Part shown: positions 43,149-51,528 of the stretch, piece by piece
How the letters are laid out: every line of letters begins with the position of its first letter
How positions within the stretch are numbered: position 1 is the first letter of the stretch
Assembly: GCF_041807705.1 (NCBI RefSeq)
Contig: NZ_JBGTYY010000007.1
Coordinates: 1-64,000 of the forward strand
Length of the DNA stretch: 64,000 nucleotides
Direction: 5' to 3'
Origin: Mannheimia sp041807705
Lineage (GTDB): Bacteria > Pseudomonadota > Gammaproteobacteria > Enterobacterales > Pasteurellaceae
Translations under genes and position numbers: made by a program
The notes under the pieces: model-generated
The model's database searches: none
Seen by the model: only the letters and a program-made list of their open reading frames with translations
Told to the model about the DNA's origin: nothing

Positions 43149-45782
43149 TCAGGCTAATTTATTTAGCAGCTGTGTTCTAACATCTTGACCATTTTCATCG
43201 CTTTTTACAGCCATAATAAATAAGCCTTTTCCTTGACTTAATTTCTCCCAAAGATTGCCAATTAAGGCTTTTTCTTTAGAATCTTCATTACTTTTTAATT
43301 GTTCCCCTTTATATTCCACAATTAGAATTCGACCATCAATAAGCTCTACAATAAAATCAGGATAAAAATTCTGATGAGCTAATGGTAAAGAAAACCCTCT
43401 TTTTACAGGATTTCTTACCCAATATTTCACTTGAGGCAATGAATCAATCGCAACGGCACAATCAAATTCTTCCCCACTTGCTTTCAACTCTTCAATTTGA
43501 GCAAAATAGTGTTTGTTGAATTTGTAACGTCCTACATAAAAAGGCGGTTGTGGTGCTAGTTTTTCTGGTGTAAAACTAAATTGATACTGCTCATTTAGGC
43601 AGATTTCTACTTCTTCATTATCACCAAATAGCGTTTGTTGATAGCAATTTTTTTGAGCTAAAGCCCGATAACGATTAATCAAATCTGAAATAGCCCGAGC
43701 CAATGCAAATTTATGTTGAACTAACTGCGTTAAAGTGATTTCTACATTTTTCAGTAAATCTGAAATCAATAATTGCAAAAATCTTAACATTATAGGTTGA
43801 GGAATATCCGTTAAACGCACTTGTTTATCTAACCAACGGATAAAATCTTGCTCGGTTAGTTCCAGCCAATCATCAGAAAAGCTAAGTTGTTGATTAAAAT
43901 GGTAAGAAACCCGTTTATCTTCCACATCAATTTCAAAACTTTGGCTATTCTCTTGTAATCTAAAGCCATCAAGTTTGGCGGGGTAATCCAATAAACTCCA
44001 ACTCTGGTAATCTAATAGCACTTGTGAATCAGCTAAGTCTAACTCGCCTTGAATATTCATACAAAGTTGAGGTATTACTTTAAATATTTCACCCTTTTCG
44101 GCAGGAGAAGCGAATATTTCAACTCTATTTTGGTGAATTTGTAATTGTTGCTCAATTTGTTCTTTTTTCTTACCGGTTGCAGTTTGGATCAAGGCTTTTT
44201 CTAACTTTTCACTTAAATTACCTTTTACTTGCACTAAAATGCTACCTTCTTGCTCGGTAATTTTGAGTTGAGAACGTTCTGCTTCGCTTAAATCCATCAT
44301 TATAGGAAGTTGTGTTAATGCTAAAACTGTTGTCGGCGTATAGAATAAATCCCCTTCATTCTCACTAATCCAATTCTCTTGTTGTGGAATGCGGAGCATT
44401 TCAGCTACTTCTAATGCTTCAAACCCCATTCCAATCAATTTATCTTGTAAATTACGAGCCGTTTCGCCGAACGATTTAGAGGAAAGATGAGCATAAGCAC
44501 GGTTTAAATCTTCAATTTGACGGCGTTTAGCATAAGGCATTCGCAATACTCGCCCTAACAACTGCTCCGCTTCCTTACTTGAGGAAACATTTTGCACCGA
44601 GCAAAAAATATAGGCAAACGGGCAATCCCACCCTTCTTTCAATGCCTCAACCGTGATGATGTAATTGATCTTACATTGTGGATTAAATAAATCGATATTA
44701 TCTAATTCGTGCTGATTACCCGTAACAATGGCAATCTCTTCTTCATCAATTTTTAATTCATCAATTAAATACTGTTTTAAGACTTCTACTGTTACTTTGC
44801 CGTTTTTCGGCTCAGCTTGGAACAACACAAGCGGACGAACATAATCGCTCTCATACTGTGCTTTTTGTGCTAATGCTCCTCTGTTAATTACTGCGCCATC
44901 TATTGCTTGCTGCCAGTTGTGATGTTCGGTCAGCACAATCGGTAATTTGATCATCTCTTCTGATTTTAGATGACTTGCCGAAACGTGATACAACACATTA
45001 CTCCCTGTTTTTCTATCTGTGTTTGGCGTAGCAGTAAATTCTAAAATAGCTGATGGGGAAAGTTGAGATAGCACATCAAAAGAGAGTGAAGTCCGAGCAT
45101 TATGTGCTTCATCAACAATGACCAAAGGCTGATAAGCTCGCAACAAATTTGCAAAAGAACACTTAATTTTGCCCGTTTGTTTGTAGGTTAAACCGTTCTC
45201 TTGTAGATCAGTAGTGGAAATCTTTTCTAAATTTGCCTGAATATGGGGTGGTAAACGCTCAAAATGAGCTGTTAATTTTTCATTAAAAGCATAGATTTTT
45301 CGCCCATCTTGATTTTCTACCCGAAAATTTTGAATAGTAGAAACGATTACAATCGCCTTATTACCAAAATCTTGTGGGCGAAGTAAATCAAAATCTTCAG
45401 ACTCAATAACCATTACTTCTCGGTTAAAAGTTTTATCAAGTGCCGCACGGTAAGGGTGTTGTGGATTTTTCAACGCTTCTGCAGTTTGGGTTTTAATTGT
45501 GCGAGAAGGTACTAGCCATAAAGTAACAGGGAAATCGCAATCCAAATATTGCTTTGCAATACGGGAGATGCTATGCGAGGCTAACAATGTTTTACCGCCA
45601 CCGGTTGGAATTCGTACACAAACATAAGGCACATCACGCAAATTGCTGTGTTCACTTGGGATCTTGTAACTATATTCAGGTTGAATTTGGCTAAAAGCGG
45701 TTTTTGCATCAGATTGCAAGCAAGCCGGAAAATAGTGGCTGACACGGTTTAATGCTTCATTTTGGTAATTTTTTAATTTCAT
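43149..45782 (-). CDS. Type III restriction enzyme, Res subunit
   Basis: An 877-residue helicase-nuclease that cuts DNA with the Mod subunit. Walker A is RIPTGGGKTLLASH near residue 68, the DEAH box is LVIVDEAHNARTS near 222, and later helicase motifs include VEALKEGWDCP and EQLLGRVLRMPYAKR. The C-terminal nuclease PD-(D/E)xK site is YPDFIVELIDGRILIVEYKGE. The ATG at 45782 has GGAG just upstream. It starts 15 bases after the mod stop. It is intact even though mod is currently out of frame; Res should be inactive without Mod. Confidence 0.92.
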   Translation of the reverse strand: MKLKNYQNEALNRVSHYFPACLQSDAKTAFSQIQPEYSYKIPSEHSNLRDVPYVCVRIPTGGGKTLLASHSISRIAKQYLDCDFPVTLWLVPSRTIKTQTAEALKNPQHPYRAALDKTFNREVMVIESEDFDLLRPQDFGNKAIVIVSTIQNFRVENQDGRKIYAFNEKLTAHFERLPPHIQANLEKISTTDLQENGLTYKQTGKIKCSFANLLRAYQPLVIVDEAHNARTSLSFDVLSQLSPSAILEFTATPNTDRKTGSNVLYHVSASHLKSEEMIKLPIVLTEHHNWQQAIDGAVINRGALAQKAQYESDYVRPLVLFQAEPKNGKVTVEVLKQYLIDELKIDEEEIAIVTGNQHELDNIDLFNPQCKINYIITVEALKEGWDCPFAYIFCSVQNVSSSKEAEQLLGRVLRMPYAKRRQIEDLNRAYAHLSSKSFGETARNLQDKLIGMGFEALEVAEMLRIPQQENWISENEGDLFYTPTTVLALTQLPIMMDLSEAERSQLKITEQEGSILVQVKGNLSEKLEKALIQTATGKKKEQIEQQLQIHQNRVEIFASPAEKGEIFKVIPQLCMNIQGELDLADSQVLLDYQSWSLLDYPAKLDGFRLQENSQSFEIDVEDKRVSYHFNQQLSFSDDWLELTEQDFIRWLDKQVRLTDIPQPIMLRFLQLLISDLLKNVEITLTQLVQHKFALARAISDLINRYRALAQKNCYQQTLFGDNEEVEICLNEQYQFSFTPEKLAPQPPFYVGRYKFNKHYFAQIEELKASGEEFDCAVAIDSLPQVKYWVRNPVKRGFSLPLAHQNFYPDFIVELIDGRILIVEYKGEQLKSNEDSKEKALIGNLWEKLSQGKGLFIMAVKSDENGQDVRTQLLNKLA

Positions 45783-45796
45783 TTTTTCTCCCACTA

Positions 45797-47400
45797 TTAA
45801 CGCGCTGTTACATCATACGGAATCTGTTTAAATGTAATTTTCTTTTCAGCTAACTGCACTTCTCCTAAACGGCACGCTTCGCCATATACCACAATATCCA
45901 TTCCCTGTTGAATAAATTCAGCAAAGTATGGTAACTCCGTCATTAATTTTCGTGTCAGAACATTACCACTCTGCGGACGTTTATCACCTAAAATTCCGTT
46001 ATATAACAAATAGTAGGCTTTGCCGTTGAAAGTGCCGACAAGCGGTGATTTTCCGCTGTTTTTTTGCAAAGGGAAATGATTTTCTAAATACCAAATATGG
46101 GCGGCTAAATCGTCAAAACGAATGTTCGGATTAAGTGAACCGAATGCGTCAAATACTTCCTCGCCTAACTCACAAAAGCGAAATGATCCGCCACCTTGCC
46201 AATTTACTGCTTTTGAAATACCGCCTTGCTCACCTTCAATTACTTTTTTCAACCTTGGGACAACATGGGTTTTAGCATGTTCGCCAATCTCAATACCGAT
46301 ATAACGACGGTTCATTTTATGAGCAACTGCTGCAGTTGTACCTGAGCCAAGAAAGCTATCGAGAACAAGATCATTTTCTGATGTGGCTATCTGCAAAACA
46401 CGTTGAATTAAGAGTTCTGGCTTAGGGGTTTCAAAGAATGCTGAATTAAAAATATTTTTTATTTCATTATTTGCATCTCTTGTTGTTCCCACTTCTTTAC
46501 CAAACCAGATTGTCTCAGGAATTCTTCCTTCTTGTTCTGACAAATAAATCTTTCTTAAAACTTTTGTTTCATTTTCAATGAAAGAAATTTCACCTGTTTT
46601 AACTTTTTCAAAAAATGTATCTTTACTCCAACGCCAACCTTTTTCTGGAGGCGATATAGTATTTCCATTAGGTGTAACAATATCATAACGTAAATTTTCT
46701 CTTAAATTGGGACTTCTAAAATCTCCTGAACGCCAAGCTCCTCTAGGATCATTATCTGGATTTTTATAATTAATATTATGCTCCTCTTGTCTTGGCAATA
46801 GATTACGTCGAAAACTGTCGCTTTTTCTGAACACTAATAATTGGTTATGATGGATAGATAATAATTTAGAGTCATTTTTTCCTTGAATACTATGTTGCCA
46901 TACCACATTCGCCACAAAATTCTTCCGCCCGAAAATTTCATCAAGCATAATTTTCAAATAGTGGCTTTCGTTATCATCAAGCGTGATCCAAATTGAACCA
47001 TCTTCGGCAAGTAACTCTCGCAGAATTTCAAGACGTGGATACATCATTGAAAGCCAAACGGAATGCTCTAAATTATCATCGTAGTGGGTAAATGCAGATT
47101 TTGTATTATAGGGAGGATCAATAAAAATACATTTGACTTGCCCGGCATAAAAGGGCAAAAGGGATTTTAGGGCTGATAAATTATCGCCTTGAATAATTAA
47201 ATTTTGCTTGACATCAGATAAGGTTTCAGCAGAAGCTGAGCTGTCGGCTGTCGGCTGTCGGCTGTCGGCTGTCGGCTGTCGGCTGTCGGCTGTCGGGCAA
47301 TATTATGCGAAAAATCCGGCAACTCACGCAATAGACAATATGGGGTTTGTTTGGCTTTTTTTACGGCTTCTTCTTTGCCGTACCAAGTAAGGGTTGTCAT
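45797..47400 (-). CDS. Type III DNA methyltransferase Mod, phase-variable, out of frame here (OFF)
   Basis: The main frame (45797-47158, no ATG of its own) has FIDPPYNTKSAFTHYDD, a DPPY catalytic motif, and the SAM motif LDSFLGSGTTAAVAHKMNRRYIGIE: a beta-class type III methyltransferase with the target-recognition region between. The true start is the ATG at 47400 (AGGTG upstream), encoding MTTLTWYGKEEAVKKAKQTP. Between them lie eight copies of a 7-base repeat (47241-47296). With eight copies the start frame reaches a stop at 47197. Reading with six or nine copies joins the halves through SAETLSDVKQNLIIQGDNL, giving about 530 residues. So this clone is OFF for methylation and should also be OFF for restriction. 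Confidence 0.88.
47241..47296. repeat. Heptanucleotide repeat tract, (CTGTCGG)x8
   Basis: Eight uninterrupted copies of CTGTCGG on the plus strand (CCGACAG in the coding direction of mod). Because 7 is not a multiple of 3, each gain or loss of a unit changes the mod reading frame. Three units encode one QPTADSR heptapeptide. Confidence 0.97.
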
Positions 47401-47441
47401 AAAATGCACCTGAAAGATAAAAATGCATTATTGTAACTGTA

Positions 47442-47531
47442 ACAAGCGGTTAAAAAAATAGAAAATTTTGCAAAAAATTGAATAATTATAACCGCTTGTA
47501 AGAAAAAAGCACAGAGTTTACTCTGTGCTTT
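47442..47531 (-). terminator. Terminator of torYZ and adjacent inverted uptake signals
   Basis: AAAGCACAGAGT/ACTCTGTGCTTT (47506-47531) with a 2-base loop is followed on the minus strand by TTTTCTTAC. Next to it a pair of opposed uptake signals (47442-47500) may form a second, longer stem. Confidence 0.8.
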
Positions 47532-47551
47532 TGTTTTGTCACTATTTGCCG

Positions 47552-50038
47552 TTAAGCCTCTGTATATTTAGGCTCTTTAAAGACAGTTACTTCCGGCGCT
47601 TTACCGGTAAACTTCTCAACTTGTACTATCGCCGTATTTGGAGAGTTACCTTGTGCTAGTTTTGATGTGCCTTCATCACGGGTTAATACATTAGGGCAGC
47701 CAAACTTACATAATGGTTTGTCGCTTTGACCTGCGTCTGCTGGGTCATACCAAGCCCCTTCGTGAATAGCAACTGTTCCTTTGATAATGCCATCAGTTAC
47801 TACTGCTCCAGCGAGAATCTGACCACGAGCGTTAAATACTCGCACAATATCACCATCAGCAATGCCACGAGCGGCTGCATCCTCTTTGTGAATTAAGACA
47901 GGTTCACGATCTTTTACCGTATATTTACTACGCAGAGAGGTATGAGCCAGCTGACTGTGTAAACGGTAGTATGGGTGCGGTGTAACTAAAGCCAACGGTG
48001 CTTCAGCGGTTACATTACCTGCATACTCTTCCGGTTCCATCCAAGTTGGGTGTCCTTTACAGTCATCATAGTTCATTTTTGCAACAACATCAGAGAAGAT
48101 CTCAATTTTACCTGATGGTGTGCCAAGTGGGTTGAGTAATGGATCGTTGCGGAATTCTTCATAACGTACCCATTTTTTCGCTTTATCACTAACTTTAAAG
48201 GTGACTGGTTTATTTTCTGTCCAGAATTTATCGAAATTCGGCATAATCACTCGGTTTTTACGAGCTGCGTCAAAGGCTGATTGGTAGAAGCCCTTGAGCC
48301 AATCCATTTCCGATTTACCTTCGGTAAATTTATCTTCTACACCCGCACGTTTAGAAAGCTCCGCAAAAATATCATAATCACTTTTCGCTTCAAATTGTGG
48401 TTCAACAACTTGTTTCATTGGGAAGATATTCATCATTGAATAGTCGCCCGACATTGTTAAGTCATTACGTTCGTAACTCGTTGTGGCTGGTAATAAAATA
48501 TCTGCCATACGAGCAGTTGGTGTCCAATAACATTCGTTCACTATGATTAAATCTGGTTTTTGCCACGCTTTTACCATCGTATTCGTATCTTGATGATGAA
48601 CTAATGGATTACCACCTGCCCAGTAAATGACTTTGATATCCGGATAAGTAATTTCTGTTCCGTTGTATTGAATGGTTTTACCCGGATTCAGTAACGCATC
48701 GGAAATACGGGCTAATGGGAAAGAAGCTTTTGAAGTATCATCTAACCACGTTTTCTCTCCCACATCTCCACTAGCATTTGCCGATATTGCACCAACAATG
48801 CCACCGGTTGCCGTTGGCACACCACCATTTGCATAATGGTAACTTAACCCAAAACCGCCTCCCGGTAATCCGATTTGTCCTAACATTGAAGCTAGAGTAA
48901 CTAACATCCAGTGAGTTTGTTCACCGTGACGTTGGCGTTGCATACCCCAACCACCCATTAATATCGTACGTTTAGAGGAGAAATCAGCGGATAATTGTTT
49001 AATTTTCTCTGCCGGCACACCGCAAATTTTCGCTGCCCATTCTGCATCTTTTGGCTGATTATCACTTTTTCCTAAAAGGTATTCTTCGAATTTATCATAA
49101 CCCGTAGTGTATTTTTTCAAGAATTCTTTGTCGTGCTTATCCTCACTCACTAAAGTATGTGCAACACCTAACATTAATGCAACGTCAGTGCCTGTATTTA
49201 CTGGTATCCACTCTGCATTTAGATATTCAGCAGATTCATTACGTTCAGGCGTAATACAGATAATACGTTTACCTGTTTCTTTAAATTTTTTGAAGTATTC
49301 AATACCTTGTTGATCGGTTGATGTCCACGCATTACGTAGCGTTGTTAATGGGTTTGCTGACCAAAGCACGATAATATCGCTACTTTCAAGTAAAACTTCC
49401 CAGCTGGTTTGTTGCTCATAAACCTCAATAGTACCAAGTACGTGTGGCATAATAACTTGAGCTGCACCGGTCGAATAATCGCCTTTTACCCCAACAAAAC
49501 CGCCGGTTAAGTTCATATAGCGATGTAATAATGTACGTGCTGCGTGTAATGAGCCTGAGCTATACCAACCATAAGAGCCTGCAAAAATACTGGTTGCACC
49601 GTGCGTATCACGGGCTGATTTTATTCCTCCGTGAACTAATTCAAAGGCTTTCTCCCAAGAAACTCGAACCCATTCATCACGTCCACGTAAGGTTGTATCT
49701 TTATTACCTTCTAAGTAGCCTTTACGCACCATCGGATATTTCACACGAGCTTCGCCGTGAACTTGATCTGCCACAACGTGCTGCAGTTCATTTGGCACAG
49801 AAATATCAATAGCCGAATCAGATTTAACCACTTTTCCGTTCTCAACCACAACGGCTAATGGTCCCCAGTGAGCGGCAGTTAGAACCGCATTCATTTCAGC
49901 AGCTTTTGCACTCGTTGATGCTAATGCACCCACTACCCCTGTGGTACCGGTTGAAAAACCTGCACCGGCAGCTAAGCTAAGTGATGATTTTTTTAGAAAA
50001 CCACGACGACTTACGTCAATATTGTCTTGCTTTTTCAT
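47552..50038 (-). CDS. torZ: Periplasmic molybdopterin S/N-oxide reductase TorZ (MtsZ-like)
   Basis: An 828-residue DMSO-reductase-family enzyme with a Tat signal (DVSRRGFLKKSSLSLAAGAG), so it is exported folded to the periplasm. The active-site serine is in GSYGWYSSGSLHAARTLLHR. Cofactor segments: LWSANPLTTLRNAW, GWGMQRQRHGEQTHWM, GLPGGGFGLSYHYA, NECYWTPTARMADILLPA. Relatives in Haemophilus (MtsZ/TorZ) reduce methionine sulfoxide, biotin sulfoxide and N-oxides and take electrons from the adjacent c-type cytochrome. I chose the ATG at 50038 because AGG lies upstream. It is the second gene of torYZ and about 55% identical by eye to the BisC-type gene at 35136. Confidence 0.92.
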   Translation of the reverse strand: MKKQDNIDVSRRGFLKKSSLSLAAGAGFSTGTTGVVGALASTSAKAAEMNAVLTAAHWGPLAVVVENGKVVKSDSAIDISVPNELQHVVADQVHGEARVKYPMVRKGYLEGNKDTTLRGRDEWVRVSWEKAFELVHGGIKSARDTHGATSIFAGSYGWYSSGSLHAARTLLHRYMNLTGGFVGVKGDYSTGAAQVIMPHVLGTIEVYEQQTSWEVLLESSDIIVLWSANPLTTLRNAWTSTDQQGIEYFKKFKETGKRIICITPERNESAEYLNAEWIPVNTGTDVALMLGVAHTLVSEDKHDKEFLKKYTTGYDKFEEYLLGKSDNQPKDAEWAAKICGVPAEKIKQLSADFSSKRTILMGGWGMQRQRHGEQTHWMLVTLASMLGQIGLPGGGFGLSYHYANGGVPTATGGIVGAISANASGDVGEKTWLDDTSKASFPLARISDALLNPGKTIQYNGTEITYPDIKVIYWAGGNPLVHHQDTNTMVKAWQKPDLIIVNECYWTPTARMADILLPATTSYERNDLTMSGDYSMMNIFPMKQVVEPQFEAKSDYDIFAELSKRAGVEDKFTEGKSEMDWLKGFYQSAFDAARKNRVIMPNFDKFWTENKPVTFKVSDKAKKWVRYEEFRNDPLLNPLGTPSGKIEIFSDVVAKMNYDDCKGHPTWMEPEEYAGNVTAEAPLALVTPHPYYRLHSQLAHTSLRSKYTVKDREPVLIHKEDAAARGIADGDIVRVFNARGQILAGAVVTDGIIKGTVAIHEGAWYDPADAGQSDKPLCKFGCPNVLTRDEGTSKLAQGNSPNTAIVQVEKFTGKAPEVTVFKEPKYTEA

Positions 50039-50247
50039 AATAAACCTCATTTGAAGTTAAGTTAAAAATAGACACCTTTCTGAAGTCGAGTGGATAAACC
50101 ATTTCTCGCTTATCCATTGGTAAAGTTGCTAGATCTTTTTGCAAAATTTTCGCAAAAAACGACCGCTTGTTTTGCATCTTTACGGCTTGCTACCATATCC
50201 CACATAGAGACTTAGGTTCACAAGCTCGGTATCCTCTAAGTTAAAAA

Positions 50248-51363
50248 TTAATGTGAACTACCTGCAATATCTTTAGCGTTACGTTGTAAATAAATAGTGA
50301 CCGCTCTGACATCATCTGCAGACATTGATGTTCGATCTTTCATTGAATTTACTACCCCAATCCACTGATTAGCCGTGTAATGACCTGCTCCGATAGGTGC
50401 ATGCCAACCACTACAATGTGTTTGATTCAAATTATCTCCAAATTGATTTAATGCCATAATATTTGCGGTTACTGCAGTTTTAGGCGCAATAATCTCAACA
50501 TTAATTTCTTTCCAATTCGAGTTAGTCACATTATCAAAAACCGTGTTTACGATATTCACTTTACTTTGAGCCTCATCAGGTAATAACGCCACCATAATGC
50601 GTTTACCTAAATCCATATATACAACAGATTCTGCTCCTTCTTGTTGCCAGCCCTTAATTGTCGCTTTTACTTGCTCCCCTTCTTCTTTCCACTGATGTAA
50701 TTCAGCATAAGGCAATAACCGAACTTCTCCTCCTTGTGGAAGTTGAGCCGTGGTCATCGCAAGCGTGTAAAGCGTTTTATCACTGGTAGTAAATTCTGCA
50801 CCATGTTTTGATAATTCTCCTGCTGCTGCGACATTATCTAATTGAATATCTGGCATAAAATGAGCAACACCTTTATGGCAATCAATACAAGTTTGGTTAG
50901 TTTCTTGTGCAAGTTTGTGCATCTTCTGAGCAGATTCTTTTTGATCTGACAACACCATAGCATCAAAACTATGGCAACTTCTGCAAGTCATAGAATCATT
51001 TGCTTTCATCTCTTCCCACACTCGTTGAGCCATTTCCAGACGATGAGCTTCATACGCTTCCTGATCGGGTAATTTGTTAGTCACAAAAGTGTGCCACACA
51101 TCTTTTAATGCTATTACTTTTGCTTTTACATAATGCAAGGTATCTTGTGGAACGTGGCAGTCTGAACATTCGGCACGAATACCTTTGCGATTGGAAAAAT
51201 GCACGCTTCCTTCCCATTCCGCTTGCGGATGAGTCATTGAATGGCAACTAACACAAAATTCAGTTGAATTTGTGGCTTTCATTGCATATTGAGAACCACC
51301 CAATAAAATTGCCCCCAGCCCCATAACGCCAACAAAAGCCGCTATTTTTTTCATCTTAGACAT
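50248..51363 (-). CDS. torY: c-type cytochrome TorY (NapC/NirT family)
   Basis: A 371-residue membrane-anchored cytochrome that passes electrons from quinol to TorZ. An N-terminal anchor (about 8-30) is followed by four heme motifs: CVSCH (37-41), CSDCH (66-70), CRSCH (127-131) and CIDCH (159-163). The C-terminal TorC-like domain should carry a fifth, CxxCH; here it reads CSGWH (317-321), with tryptophan in place of the second cysteine. The fifth heme is therefore probably attached by one thioether bond, or lost. The ATG at 51363 follows GGGGG. It precedes torZ by about 210 bases. Confidence 0.92.
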   Translation of the reverse strand: MSKMKKIAAFVGVMGLGAILLGGSQYAMKATNSTEFCVSCHSMTHPQAEWEGSVHFSNRKGIRAECSDCHVPQDTLHYVKAKVIALKDVWHTFVTNKLPDQEAYEAHRLEMAQRVWEEMKANDSMTCRSCHSFDAMVLSDQKESAQKMHKLAQETNQTCIDCHKGVAHFMPDIQLDNVAAAGELSKHGAEFTTSDKTLYTLAMTTAQLPQGGEVRLLPYAELHQWKEEGEQVKATIKGWQQEGAESVVYMDLGKRIMVALLPDEAQSKVNIVNTVFDNVTNSNWKEINVEIIAPKTAVTANIMALNQFGDNLNQTHCSGWHAPIGAGHYTANQWIGVVNSMKDRTSMSADDVRAVTIYLQRNAKDIAGSSH

Positions 51364-51449
51364 AACTACCCCCACTAAAAACGCTAAAAATTAAAGACGA
51401 AAACATTCTATTAATTCATTAGAGGTATAAACAATAAGTAAAAATGCGT

Positions 51450-51469
51450 ATTAACTCAAAAGAGTTAAT
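51450..51469. promoter_or_regulatory. Perfect palindrome upstream of torY, candidate operator
   Basis: ATTAACTC-AAAA-GAGTTAAT in the 165-base gap between the LuxR-PBP regulator stop and torY. There is no T-tract, so it is unlikely to be a terminator. Eight-base arms around a short centre suit a dimeric helix-turn-helix protein. Binding by the regulator encoded next door is inferred. Confidence 0.5.
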
Positions 51470-51528
51470 GAAGTTTGATCTAAGGCAAAAAATAACAAAT
51501 AAAAAAAGGAGATAACTCTCCCCCAATA

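Noticed and set aside
47241..47296. CRISPR-like repeat array
   Set aside because: The units are 7 bases with no spacers; it is a simple-sequence tract. No CRISPR array or cas gene is seen in the window.
47208..47390. A 60-codon plus-strand frame made mainly of AVGCRLS repeats
   Set aside because: It is the other strand of the heptamer tract in mod and has no start signal.
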